A stretch of 64,000 bases of DNA. It comes from Burkholderia cepacia (GTDB lineage: Bacteria; Pseudomonadota; Gammaproteobacteria; Burkholderiales; Burkholderiaceae). The stretch's first letter is position 1, and every line of letters starts with the position of its first letter. The notes under the pieces were generated by a model, which made no database searches, had not been told where the DNA came from, and saw only the letters and a program-made list of their open reading frames with translations. The position numbers and the translations under genes are program-made. Shown one piece after another: positions 16,844 through 24,976 of this stretch. Location: NCBI RefSeq assembly GCF_029962485.1, contig NZ_CP073638.1, forward strand, positions 2,480,001 to 2,544,000. Direction: 5' to 3'.

Positions 16844-17665
16844 TCAGCAGATCTCGGTGCGGCCCATCGACAGATCGGCGGCCGTGTCACGCAGCCCTTC
16901 GACGACGTGGTCGACGGACGGGGCCGTGTGCGCGTCGATCCGGCGCATGAACGGGCAGGTCAGCACCGCGATCGCATGGCCGGACGGCCCGAGGATCGGC
17001 GCGGTCAGGTCGGTCACGCCATAGGCCTGGCGGCTGTCCTGGCGCAGGTAGCCATCCTGCCGGATGGACTGGCACGCATACGCGAGTTCCTGCTCGTTCA
17101 GCGGCGCCTCGCCCTTGACCTTGCGATGCTCGGTCAGCATGTGCGCGCGCTGCTCGGGGCCCTGGAACGACAGCATCACGCGTCCCGACGCCGTATCGGC
17201 GAGCCCGACGCGCGAGCCGAGCCGGACCGACACGCCCCATGAGCCGGGGCCGTCGACCTGAGCGATCACGAGCAGGTTGCCGCGATCGTAGACGGACAGG
17301 TGGCACGACTGTTCGGCCGCATCGGCGAAGCGCTGCATCGGCGGCAGCGCTTCGGCAATCAGCCGGTTCATCGGTGGATGCCGGTGCGCGAGCGCGAACA
17401 GCTTGAGGCTGAGCATGTAGCGATCGCCGCCGGTCGAGCGCATCACGTAGCGGCGTGCGACGAGGCGTTCGAGCATCCGGTAGATCTCGCTCGCGTTGCG
17501 GCCGAGTTCCTTCGTGATTTCAGTGCGGGTGAGTCCTTCTTTCTGCTCGGACAGGAGCTCGAGAATGTCGAGTCCCTTGTCGAGCGCGGGGGCGCGATAC
17601 CGGTCGATAGCGGCCATCGATTCCCGAGCGTCGCAGCCGGGAAGCGGGTCGTTGGTTGTCTGCAT
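16844..17665 (-). CDS. IclR-family transcriptional regulator
   Basis: 273 aa. An N-terminal winged helix (RYRAPALDKGLDILELLS; GLTRTEITKELGRNASEIYRMLERLVARRYV) is followed by the IclR effector domain (LPPMQRFADAAEQSCHLSVYDRGNLLVIAQVDGP; GVSVRLGSRVGLADTASGRVMLSF). Such regulators bind small aromatic or aliphatic acids. It is divergent from the FAH-family hydrolase, 664 bp away, which is the likely target though the distance is unusual. The start is uncertain: 17665 is used, but an ATG at 17617 just before the conserved region fits about as well. Confidence 0.85.
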   Translation of the reverse strand: MQTTNDPLPGCDARESMAAIDRYRAPALDKGLDILELLSEQKEGLTRTEITKELGRNASEIYRMLERLVARRYVMRSTGGDRYMLSLKLFALAHRHPPMNRLIAEALPPMQRFADAAEQSCHLSVYDRGNLLVIAQVDGPGSWGVSVRLGSRVGLADTASGRVMLSFQGPEQRAHMLTEHRKVKGEAPLNEQELAYACQSIRQDGYLRQDSRQAYGVTDLTAPILGPSGHAIAVLTCPFMRRIDAHTAPSVDHVVEGLRDTAADLSMGRTEIC

Positions 17666-18329
17666 TGTCGGTGTGAGGTTGGGGATTACCGTCGATCGGC
17701 TGGCGACGCACGCTGGCTGGCTCTGCACGCGCATAGGGCGGGCCCGCGTATGGCGATGAAAGCCATTCGTGCGAGCTTAGCAATAAACATACAGTGTGCA
17801 ATGCAGCGTCTTTTTACCGATCGTTACCGGATAAGAACGGATTGGCAAACGTTCCCGATGACAGGGGCACCCCGAATATCCAGTATTCATGGTCTGATGG
17901 CAGGCGATGCCGGCCGTCCCGACCGGTCGGTCCATGCATGCGCATCCAATGCTGCGCCGCAGCGTCTGCAGGCGCACCAATAGTCGGTATCCGTCGCGTG
18001 TCATTTCACGGCGCACGGCCGGTGGTACAAAGGCTGGCGGGCCAACGACGGCACGGCCGCGCGTGAAGCCGGCCGGCATGGGCCGGCACGCGTCGCGGGT
18101 GCCGGGCCGTCGTCGCCGATGCGCAGACCGGCGGCCGCCCGTTCGATGCGCGCCGTACTGTTCGTGCGGCGCCGCGATCGCTGCGCCCGCGCGACCCTCG
18201 CGCGTCGAACCGCCCGCCGGATGCGGTATCGACGCGCGCAATCGACGATCGACAATCAGTCCGGCGCGCGGCCGCAAAAGGTCGCGTCGGCCGGTATCCT
18301 GTCCCATTCGACAACAGAGGTTGAGCACG
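17666..18329. other. Long divergent intergenic region between IclR regulator and FAH hydrolase
   Basis: 664 bp. The part next to the regulator (17760-17900) is AT-richer and promoter-like. The rest is very GC-rich and every open frame there looks like a shadow. I see no gene. Confidence 0.45.
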
Positions 18330-19178
18330 ATGAAACTGCTTCGCTATGGCCCGTCCGGCCAGGAAAAGCCCGGTATTCTCGACGCGGACGGCCGGATTCG
18401 CGACCTGTCCGCGCACGTGCCGGATCTTGCCGGCGATGTGCTGTCCGACGCGGGTCTCGCGCGACTGCGCGCGATTGATCCGGCCACGCTGCCGCTCGTA
18501 TCCGGCGAGCCGCGCATCGGCGCGTGCGTCGGGCACGTCGGCAAGTTCATCGGCATCGGCCTGAACTATGCCGATCACGCGGCCGAAGCCGGCATGCCGG
18601 TGCCGAAGGAGCCGGTCGTGTTCGGCAAGTGGACGAGTTCGATCTGCGGCCCGAACGACGGCATCGACATCCCGAAGGGTTCGGTCAAGACCGACTGGGA
18701 AGTCGAACTGGGCGTCGTGATCGGCGCCAAGTGCAAGGACGTCGCCGAAGCGAACGCGCTCGATTACGTCGCGGGCTATTGCGTCGTCAACGACGTGTCC
18801 GAGCGCGAATGGCAGATCGAGCGCGGTGGCCAGTGGGACAAGGGCAAGGGTTTCGACACGTTCGGCCCGATCGGCCCGTGGCTCGTCACGCGCGACGAAG
18901 TGCCCGATCCGCAGCGTCTCGACCTGTGGCTCGAGATCGACGGTCACCGTTATCAGAACGGCAACACGCGCACGATGGTGTTCACCGTCGCGCAGTTGAT
19001 CGCCTATCTGTCGACCTGCATGACGCTGCAGCCGGGCGACGTAATCACGACCGGCACGCCGCCGGGCGTCGGCATGGGTATCAAGCCGTCACCGGTGTTC
19101 CTGAAGGCCGGCCAGATGGTGCGCCTCGGGATCGAAGGGCTCGGCGAGCAGTTGCAGCACACGCGCGGCGCGCAGTAA
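18330..19178 (+). CDS. Fumarylacetoacetate-hydrolase-family enzyme
   Basis: 282 aa, the usual length for the ureidoglycolate lyase / 2,4-diketo-3-deoxy-acid hydrolase branch. An N-terminal cap is followed by the FAH core starting FIGIGLNYADHAAEAG. Acidic metal-binding residues lie in DWEVELGVVIG, and the SEREWQIERGGQWDKGKGFD and TTGTPPGVGMG segments are conserved. Members cleave a C-C or C-N bond of acylpyruvate-like or ureido compounds using Mg2+ or Mn2+. The precise substrate is open; L-fucose/rhamnose-type acid degradation is one candidate. SD GAGGTTGAG is weak. The IclR gene upstream is the likely regulator. Confidence 0.85.
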   Translation: MKLLRYGPSGQEKPGILDADGRIRDLSAHVPDLAGDVLSDAGLARLRAIDPATLPLVSGEPRIGACVGHVGKFIGIGLNYADHAAEAGMPVPKEPVVFGKWTSSICGPNDGIDIPKGSVKTDWEVELGVVIGAKCKDVAEANALDYVAGYCVVNDVSEREWQIERGGQWDKGKGFDTFGPIGPWLVTRDEVPDPQRLDLWLEIDGHRYQNGNTRTMVFTVAQLIAYLSTCMTLQPGDVITTGTPPGVGMGIKPSPVFLKAGQMVRLGIEGLGEQLQHTRGAQ

Positions 19179-19198
19179 CCGGTCGCCAAGTACTAAAA

Positions 19199-19239
19199 CC
19201 AAGGGCCCGATTCCGCACCGCGCGGAACCGGGCCCTTGG
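19199..19239. terminator. Strong bidirectional terminator between convergent genes
   Basis: CCAAGGGCCCG and CGGGCCCTTGG form a perfect outer stem with an inner TTCCGC/GCGGAA stem. AAAACC precedes it, giving a T-rich tail for the minus-strand gene. Confidence 0.75.
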
Positions 19240-19259
19240 CATTTGTACGCGGCGCGGCA

Positions 19260-19643
19260 TCACACGATGTTGTCGAGCTCGCAATGCGCTTCCAGCCGAT
19301 ATCCGTCGGGATCGACGACGAACGCCGCGTAATAGCCGGGGCCGTAGTGTTCGCGCTTGCCGGGCCCGCCATTGTCCTGGCCGCCATGCTCCAGCGCCGC
19401 ACGGTAGAACGCGTCGACCTCGACCGGCGAAGCCGCCTTGAACGACAGGTGCAACCCCGAATCGGGATCGGCGGCGATGGGGCGCGCCGCGTGCTGCAAC
19501 CACAGTTCCGGCTCGGTCGTGCCGTACCCGATGGAGCCATCGTCGCTGTACAGCCGCTTATAGCCGAGTGCGCCGAGCGCATTGTCGTAGAAGGTGCGGC
19601 TGCGGCCGATGTGGGCAACGCCGAACGAAAGGTGATCGATCAT
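19260..19643 (-). CDS. VOC (glyoxalase/bleomycin-resistance) family protein
   Basis: 127 aa, a single VOC domain with paired beta-alpha-beta-beta-beta modules: MIDHLSFGVAHIGRSRTFYDNALGALGYKRL and HLSFKAASPVEVDAFYRAALEHGGQDNG, then YYAAFVVDPDGYRLEAHCE. Metal-ligand positions His4 and the Glu of EAHCE are present. The substrate is unknown; relatives include lactoylglutathione lyase-like and resistance proteins. SD AAGGAG precedes the ATG. A truncated copy of this gene's 5' end and RBS lies just upstream, and a likely operator lies beyond that. Confidence 0.85.
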   Translation of the reverse strand: MIDHLSFGVAHIGRSRTFYDNALGALGYKRLYSDDGSIGYGTTEPELWLQHAARPIAADPDSGLHLSFKAASPVEVDAFYRAALEHGGQDNGGPGKREHYGPGYYAAFVVDPDGYRLEAHCELDNIV

Positions 19644-19689
19644 CTATGGCTCCTTGGACTGAAGTGGGACGTCAGTACGGCAAACCTGC

Positions 19690-19797
19690 CTACAAGCACC
19701 ATGCCAGCCGCTTGTAGCGCAGCACGCCGAGCGTGCTGTCGTGGAACGCGCGGCTGCGGTCGTTGTGGATAACTTCGAAGGAAAGGCGATCGATCAT
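19690..19797 (-). pseudogene. Truncated duplicate of the VOC gene's 5' end
   Basis: 35 codons, then a stop. The translation starts MIDRLSFEVIHNDRSRAFHDS and ends LGVLRYKRLAWCL. It matches the first 31 residues of the intact VOC protein next door at most positions, and the duplication includes the RBS region (CAAGGAGACACAG versus CAAGGAGCCATAG). After KRL the homology stops abruptly. It is a remnant of a tandem duplication, placed between the promoter and the intact gene; it may still be translated as a leader peptide. Confidence 0.8.
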
Positions 19798-19844
19798 CTG
19801 TGTCTCCTTGAACTGAAAGGGCGCAGTGCCGTGAACCTGGTTTT

Positions 19845-19903
19845 AACCACCATGCTGGTTATGTTAGAAAGCGTCCGGAAGCTTGTCAACCGGCATGATG
19901 GTT
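19845..19903. promoter_or_regulatory. Twin palindromic operators, AACC-N8-GGTT
   Basis: 19845-19860 is AACCACCATGCTGGTT and 19888-19903 is AACCGGCATGATGGTT. Both are near-perfect versions of the palindrome AACCAGCATGCTGGTT. Their starts are 43 bp apart, about four helical turns. They lie between the divergent VOC and CGNR genes, the second within the CGNR leader, and are probably bound by the CGNR protein. Confidence 0.65.
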
Positions 19904-19918
19904 AGATACGATCGCGTC

Positions 19919-20539
19919 ATGAGCAAAACGCAACCTTCCGTCACGATGGACTGCCTGATTCCGGCGCCGCCCGAAACGCTGGGCATCGATTTCATGAACA
20001 CGCTGTACTGGCGCGGCAGCGATCCGCCGACGGAAACCTTCGGCACGATGGACGACCTGCTGGCGTGGTGCCGCGAGCACGCAGGCGTGCCGGCCGGCCT
20101 GGCGGAAGCATGTCGTGCAGGTGGCGTGAAGGAAGGCGAGCCGGCGATGCTGGCGCGGGCGCTCGCGTTGCGCGAGGCGCTGTATCGGCTTTTTCATGCG
20201 CAGGCCGAGCAACGCGAGCCGCACGCCGACGATCTCGCGCTGCTGAGCGGCTTTCTGGCGGAGGCGTCGCCGCGTGTCGCGCTGGCGCGCATCGACGGCG
20301 GCTATGCGTGGCGGATCGATGCGTCAGGCGCCACGCTCGCGGGGCTGCTGAGCCCGGTGCTGTGGTCGACGATCGACCTGCTCGGCGGCGCGCGGCTCGC
20401 GAAGGTCAAGCGCTGCGCGAACGATGCGTGCCAGTGGCTGTTCATCGACGACAGCAAGAACGGCAGTCGCCGCTGGTGTTCGATGTCGTCGTGCGGCAAT
20501 CGCGCGAAGGCGTACCGCCACTATCACAAGGCCGACTGA
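19919..20539 (+). CDS. CGNR zinc-finger protein with ABATE domain
   Basis: 206 aa. The N-terminal stress-type ABATE region (LGIDFMNTLYWRG; MDDLLAWCREHAG) is followed by a C-terminal CGNR zinc finger: RCANDACQWLFIDDSKNGSRRWCSMSSCGNRAKAYRHYHK. Two Cys pairs would bind zinc and the CGNR helix contacts DNA. Members are putative regulators in antibiotic-stress or metabolite responses. The gene is divergent from the VOC gene with twin operators between. An upstream ATG at 19883 would place the second operator inside the coding region, so 19919 is preferred. Confidence 0.8.
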   Translation: MSKTQPSVTMDCLIPAPPETLGIDFMNTLYWRGSDPPTETFGTMDDLLAWCREHAGVPAGLAEACRAGGVKEGEPAMLARALALREALYRLFHAQAEQREPHADDLALLSGFLAEASPRVALARIDGGYAWRIDASGATLAGLLSPVLWSTIDLLGGARLAKVKRCANDACQWLFIDDSKNGSRRWCSMSSCGNRAKAYRHYHKAD

Positions 20540-20560
20540 CGGGCCGGCCGCGCGCCGGAC

Positions 20561-22543
20561 CTATTTCGCCGACAGCTTCCGCCACAGCGTCGTCTTGCTG
20601 ATGCCGAGCATCGCGCATGCGCGGTCGCGGTCGCCGCCGCACGCGTCGAGCACCGCGCGGATCTCGTCGGCTTCCGCGCGACGGCGGCGTGCGTGCAGTG
20701 TCTGCGCGTCGTCGGTGTCGGCCGTGTCGGGCGGCGCGGCGAACAGTTCGGGCGCGATTGCCTGCAGCGCGTCGGGATCGAGCGCGCCGCACGCAGCCGC
20801 GGGATCGTTTTCATCGGCTTCTTCGGCGAGTTCCACCGCGATCCGCTCGATCACGTTCTGCAGTTCGCGCACGTTGCCGGGCCACCGGTAGCGCGCGAGC
20901 GTCGCACGGGTTGCCTCGAGTACGCGCGCGGCATCGCCGGCATCGCGCAGGCGTTCCGCGAGTCGCGATTCGCGGCGCGCGGCTTGCACGAGCAGCGTCG
21001 CGGCGAGCGCGGGGATGTCGGCCGCGCGCTCGCGCAGCGGCGGCAGGCCGACGTTCAGGATGTTGAGCCGGTAATAGAGATCCGCGCGGAACGTGCCGGC
21101 CTCGACGGCCGCGAGCAGCGGACGGTGTGTCGCGGCGATCACGCGCACGTCGATGCGGATCGGCTCGGTCGAGCCGAGGCGGATCACCTCGCGCTCCTGC
21201 AGCACGCGCAGCAGCCGGCTCTGGAGCGACGGCGGCATCTCGCCGATCTCGTCGAGAAACAGCGTGCCGCGATGCGCGGCTTCGAACAGGCCGGTCTTGC
21301 CGCCGCGCCGCGCGCCGGTGAACGCGCCTTCCTCATAACCGAACAGCTCGCTTTCGAGCAGCGCTTCCGGAAACGCGCCGCAGTTGACCGCGACGAACGG
21401 GTAGCTGCGCCGCACCGACAGCGCGTGCAGGCTCTGCGCGATCATTTCCTTGCCGGTGCCGCTTTCGCCGAGCACGAGCACGGTTGCGTCGGATTTCGCG
21501 TAGCGGCGCACGAGGTCGCGCACGCGCGTCATCGGCGCGGAGGCGCCGACCACGTCGTCGAGCGCATAGCGCGCGGCGAACTGCTGCGTGGTCGGCTGCG
21601 AACGCAAGGCGCGATCGAGCCGTTCGACCGCGCGCGACTCCTGGAACGTCAGCACGCTGCCCGAGGTGACGCCGCGATCGACGAGCGGGCCGCGATGCAC
21701 GACGTAACGCACGCCGCGTACGGTTGCGAGCGCGTCGCCGTCCTCGCCGCGCAGCGTACGCAACTCGGGCCGCAGGTCGACGAGCGCACGGCCGACGGCC
21801 GCCGCGGGTTCGACCCCGAGCGCCGACGCGAGCCGCTCGTTGATCGCCTCGATGCGGCCGCGCGCGTCGAGCGCGACCACGCCGTCGCGCAGGTGCTGCA
21901 GCAGGTTGTCGAGCCGCTGGCGGCGGAACGCCTCGGCGTGCGTCGCGTATGCGACTTCGAGCGCCGTATCGACGGCCTTGCGTACCGACGCATGCGAATA
22001 CAGGAACACCGCGCCCATGCCGGCGCTGGCCGCGAGGTCGGTAACGAGGCCGGGGCCGACGATCGTCTCGATGCCGCGATCGCGCAGGTCGTGCACGCAG
22101 GCTTCCGCTTCCTGCGCGGACTGATATGACGCAAACTGCACGTCGAGGCCGTACGCGGCGACGAAGCGGCGCACTTCGGGCGGCGTTTCCCCGGCGCTGA
22201 CGAGCGCGATCCGCGACGCGTCGCGCCGGGCGCGCGCGAGCGCCTGCATCACGTCGAAGCCGGTCGGCGATACCACCACGACCGGCACCTGCGCACGCGT
22301 CTTCAGGAAGGCGCCGTTCGAGCCGGCCGCGACGATCACGTCGGGCCGCGCGGCGCCGGCCTCGGCGATCGCGCTGAGCGCATCCTCATAGGCGCGCGTC
22401 ACGATGCGCACGTCGGCGCGTTCGTCGAATTCGCCGGCGATCTCGCGAAAGAGCTCGCGCAGGCGGCTGATGCCCATCGCCCAGATGCGCGGGCGCGCCG
22501 CGCGATCAGCCGGGCCGGCAGGCTTGGTCGAGGAGAGGTCCAT
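20561..22543 (-). CDS. prpR: Propionate catabolism activator PrpR (sigma-54 dependent)
   Basis: 660 aa. The N-terminal PrpR_N sensor domain (MGISRLRELFREIAGEF; ARPDVIVAAGSNGAFL; VVVVSPTGFDVMQAL) binds 2-methylcitrate in known PrpR proteins. A PAS domain follows (LDNLLQHLRDGVVALDARGRIEAINER). The AAA+ domain has GESGTGKEMIAQSLH, GAFTGA and [11 protein letters not shown], and the C-terminus is a Fis-type HTH (DRACAMLGISKTTLWRKL). It is divergent from prpB, with a -24/-12 promoter in between. SD GGAGAGG precedes the ATG. Confidence 0.95.
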   Translation of the reverse strand: MDLSSTKPAGPADRAARPRIWAMGISRLRELFREIAGEFDERADVRIVTRAYEDALSAIAEAGAARPDVIVAAGSNGAFLKTRAQVPVVVVSPTGFDVMQALARARRDASRIALVSAGETPPEVRRFVAAYGLDVQFASYQSAQEAEACVHDLRDRGIETIVGPGLVTDLAASAGMGAVFLYSHASVRKAVDTALEVAYATHAEAFRRQRLDNLLQHLRDGVVALDARGRIEAINERLASALGVEPAAAVGRALVDLRPELRTLRGEDGDALATVRGVRYVVHRGPLVDRGVTSGSVLTFQESRAVERLDRALRSQPTTQQFAARYALDDVVGASAPMTRVRDLVRRYAKSDATVLVLGESGTGKEMIAQSLHALSVRRSYPFVAVNCGAFPEALLESELFGYEEGAFTGARRGGKTGLFEAAHRGTLFLDEIGEMPPSLQSRLLRVLQEREVIRLGSTEPIRIDVRVIAATHRPLLAAVEAGTFRADLYYRLNILNVGLPPLRERAADIPALAATLLVQAARRESRLAERLRDAGDAARVLEATRATLARYRWPGNVRELQNVIERIAVELAEEADENDPAAACGALDPDALQAIAPELFAAPPDTADTDDAQTLHARRRRAEADEIRAVLDACGGDRDRACAMLGISKTTLWRKLSAK

Positions 22544-22565
22544 GACGATCGATTATGCGCGTGCG

Positions 22566-22588
22566 ATTTCATTTTTGAAACATGAAAT
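22566..22588. promoter_or_regulatory. prpR: Inverted repeat, probable PrpR upstream activating site
   Basis: ATTTCAT-N9-ATGAAAT is a perfect 7-bp-arm repeat in an AT-rich stretch, 80 bp before the -24 element of prpB. A related half site (TTGAAAT) follows at about 22595. Confidence 0.55.
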
Positions 22589-22667
22589 TGCCGAATTGAA
22601 ATCACAGGGCGCTGCATCGCTCGTGCCGGTTGCTTAAGAATCAGTGGGTTAGCGACGTTTCGCGAGC

Positions 22668-22683
22668 TGGCCCGGTCCTTGCT
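22668..22683 (+). promoter_or_regulatory. prpB: Sigma-54 promoter of the prp operon
   Basis: TGGCCCG-GTCC-TTGCT differs from the -24/-12 consensus at one -24 base and keeps the GG/GC spacing. It lies about 30 bp before the prpB ATG and is divergent from prpR, whose product requires sigma-54. Confidence 0.85.
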
Positions 22684-22713
22684 GTTATCGGGCATTCCAT
22701 CAGGAGGCCGTTC

Positions 22714-23607
22714 ATGAGCAATACGCATCTTCAGAGCGCCGGCGCGAAATTCCGCGCGGCAGTCGCGGCGGAACAGCCGCTGCAGGTGGTCGGCGCGATC
22801 ACCGCGTACGCGGCCAAGATGGCGCAGGCCGTCGGCTTCAAGGCCGTGTACCTGTCGGGTGGCGGCGTCGCCGCGAACTCGCTCGGGATCCCCGACCTCG
22901 GCATCAGCACGATGGAAGACGTGCTGATCGACGCGAACCGGATCACCAACGCGACCGACCTGCCGCTGCTGGTCGACATCGATACGGGCTGGGGCGGCGC
23001 GTTCAACATCGCGCGCACGGTGCGCTCGTTCATCAAGGCCGGCGTCGCGGCCGTGCACCTGGAAGACCAGGTCGGCCAGAAGCGCTGCGGCCACCGTCCG
23101 GGCAAGGAAGTCGTGCCGACCGACGAAATGGTCGATCGCGTGAAGGCCGCGGTCGATGCGCGTACCGACGACCAGTTCGTGATCATGGCGCGCACCGATG
23201 CGGCCGCCGCCGAAGGGATCGACGCCGCGATCGAGCGTGCGATCGCTTATGTCGAGGCCGGCGCGGACATGATCTTCCCGGAAGCGATGAAGTCGCTCGA
23301 CGACTACCGTCGCTTCAAGGCGGCCGTGAAGGTGCCGATCCTCGCGAACCTGACCGAGTTCGGCTCGACGCCGCTGTTCACGCTCGACGAACTGCGCGAG
23401 GCGAACGTCGACATCGCGCTGTACTGCTGCGGCGCGTATCGCGCGATGAACAAGGCCGCGCTGAACTTCTACGAAACGCTGCGCCGCGACGGCACGCAGA
23501 AGGCCGCCGTACCGACGATGCAGACGCGCGCCGAGCTGTACGACTTCCTCGGCTATCACGAATACGAACGCAAGCTCGACGAGCTGTTTGCGCAGGGCAA
23601 GAAGTAA
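22714..23607 (+). CDS. prpB: 2-methylisocitrate lyase
   Basis: 297 aa, normal length. It has the isocitrate-lyase-superfamily barrel: [58 protein letters not shown] with the catalytic KRCGH loop, and MARTDA for metal binding. It splits 2-methylisocitrate into pyruvate and succinate, the last step of the 2-methylcitrate cycle. The SD AGGAGG is strong. It is the first gene of the operon, right after the sigma-54 promoter. Confidence 0.97.
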   Translation: MSNTHLQSAGAKFRAAVAAEQPLQVVGAITAYAAKMAQAVGFKAVYLSGGGVAANSLGIPDLGISTMEDVLIDANRITNATDLPLLVDIDTGWGGAFNIARTVRSFIKAGVAAVHLEDQVGQKRCGHRPGKEVVPTDEMVDRVKAAVDARTDDQFVIMARTDAAAAEGIDAAIERAIAYVEAGADMIFPEAMKSLDDYRRFKAAVKVPILANLTEFGSTPLFTLDELREANVDIALYCCGAYRAMNKAALNFYETLRRDGTQKAAVPTMQTRAELYDFLGYHEYERKLDELFAQGKK

Positions 23608-23722
23608 CGCGGCCCGCGCGCCGGGACTCGGTTCCGGAACGCTTCGCATCGGTCGGGCCCGGCGCTGCGGCGTCGGTTCAACCGACCGATGACACCCCCG
23701 ATACACATTGGAGAACGGAAAC

Positions 23723-24895
23723 ATGAGCGAGACGAAAGACGCAGCAGCACCGGCCGCCGCAGGCGCATTCAAGCCGAAGAAGTCGGTGGCGCTGTCGGGC
23801 GTGACGGCCGGCAACACGGCGCTGTGCACGGTCGGCAAGACCGGCAACGACCTGCACTATCGTGGCTACGACATTCTCGACGTCGCCGAATCGTGTGAAT
23901 TCGAGGAAATCGCGCACTTGCTCGTGCACGGCACGCTGCCGAACCTGACCGAACTGGCTGCGTACAAGACCAAGCTGCGCGCACTGCGCGGCCTGCCGAG
24001 CGCGCTGAAGGTGGCGCTCGAGCAGATCCCGGCGTCCGCGCACCCGATGGACGTGATGCGCACGGGCGTGTCGGTGCTCGGCACCGTGCTGCCGGAGAAG
24101 GACGACCACAACCTGCCGGGCGCACGCGACATCGCCGACCGCCTGATGGCGTCGCTCGGCTCGATGCTGCTGTACTGGTATCACTTCTCGCACAACGGCA
24201 AGCGCATCGAAACGGAAACCGACGACGACTCGATCGGCGGCCACTTCCTGCACCTGCTGCACGGCAAGACGCCGTCGAAGTCGTGGGTCGAGGCGATGCA
24301 CACGTCGCTGATCCTGTACGCGGAGCACGAATTCAACGCATCGACGTTCACCGGCCGCGTGATCGCGGGCACGGGCTCGGACATCTACTCGGCGATCACC
24401 GGCGCGATCGGCGCGCTGCGCGGGCCGAAGCACGGCGGCGCGAACGAAGTCGCGTATGAGATCCAGAGCCGCTACAGCTCGCCGGACGACGCCGAAGCCG
24501 ACATCCGCCGCCGCGTCGAGAACAAGGAAGTCGTGATCGGCTTCGGCCACCCGGTCTACACGATCTCCGATCCGCGCAACAAGGTGATCAAGGGCGTCGC
24601 GCACAAGCTGTCGAAGGAGGCGGGTGACGTGAAGCTGTTCAACATCGCCGAGCGCCTCGAATCGGTGATGTGGGACGCGAAGAAGATGTTCCCGAACCTC
24701 GACTGGTTCAGCGCGGTGTCGTATCACATGATGGGCGTGCCGACCGCGATGTTCACGCCGCTGTTCGTGATCTCGCGCACGTCGGGCTGGAGCGCGCACA
24801 TCATCGAGCAACGCGTCGACAACAAGATCATCCGCCCGAGCGCGAACTACACCGGTCCGGAAGACCTGCAGTTCGTGCCGATCGAGAAGCGCTGA
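23723..24895 (+). CDS. prpC: 2-methylcitrate synthase
   Basis: 390 aa, citrate-synthase fold. Conserved catalytic segments are [31 protein letters not shown], the [12 protein letters not shown] active-site His loop, [14 protein letters not shown], and the Asp-containing [15 protein letters not shown]. It condenses propionyl-CoA with oxaloacetate. The ATG with SD GGAGAACGG is chosen. It follows prpB by 115 bp containing a small GTCGGTTCAACCGAC hairpin and no promoter I recognise. Confidence 0.97.
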   Translation: MSETKDAAAPAAAGAFKPKKSVALSGVTAGNTALCTVGKTGNDLHYRGYDILDVAESCEFEEIAHLLVHGTLPNLTELAAYKTKLRALRGLPSALKVALEQIPASAHPMDVMRTGVSVLGTVLPEKDDHNLPGARDIADRLMASLGSMLLYWYHFSHNGKRIETETDDDSIGGHFLHLLHGKTPSKSWVEAMHTSLILYAEHEFNASTFTGRVIAGTGSDIYSAITGAIGALRGPKHGGANEVAYEIQSRYSSPDDAEADIRRRVENKEVVIGFGHPVYTISDPRNKVIKGVAHKLSKEAGDVKLFNIAERLESVMWDAKKMFPNLDWFSAVSYHMMGVPTAMFTPLFVISRTSGWSAHIIEQRVDNKIIRPSANYTGPEDLQFVPIEKR

Positions 24896-24902
24896 TCGTC
24901 CG

Positions 24903-24946
24903 CCGCGCGCACCGGCGCCCGTGATGCGGGACGCCGGCGCGCGCGG
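24903..24946 (+). other. Intercistronic hairpin between prpC and acnD
   Basis: CCGCGCGC-1-CCGGCG-CCG on one side and CGG-CGCCGG-1-GCGCGCGG on the other make a near-perfect stem of about 19 bp with a short loop. It lies right after the prpC stop and has no T-run, so mRNA processing or partial attenuation is likelier than full termination. Confidence 0.5.
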
Positions 24947-24976
24947 AACGTCATACCCAGATTCCCGCCCCACATC

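Noticed and set aside
18001..18300. Open frames in all directions between the IclR regulator and the FAH hydrolase
   Set aside because: All are Arg/Ala-rich, without SD sequences or domain motifs, as expected by chance in such GC-rich DNA.
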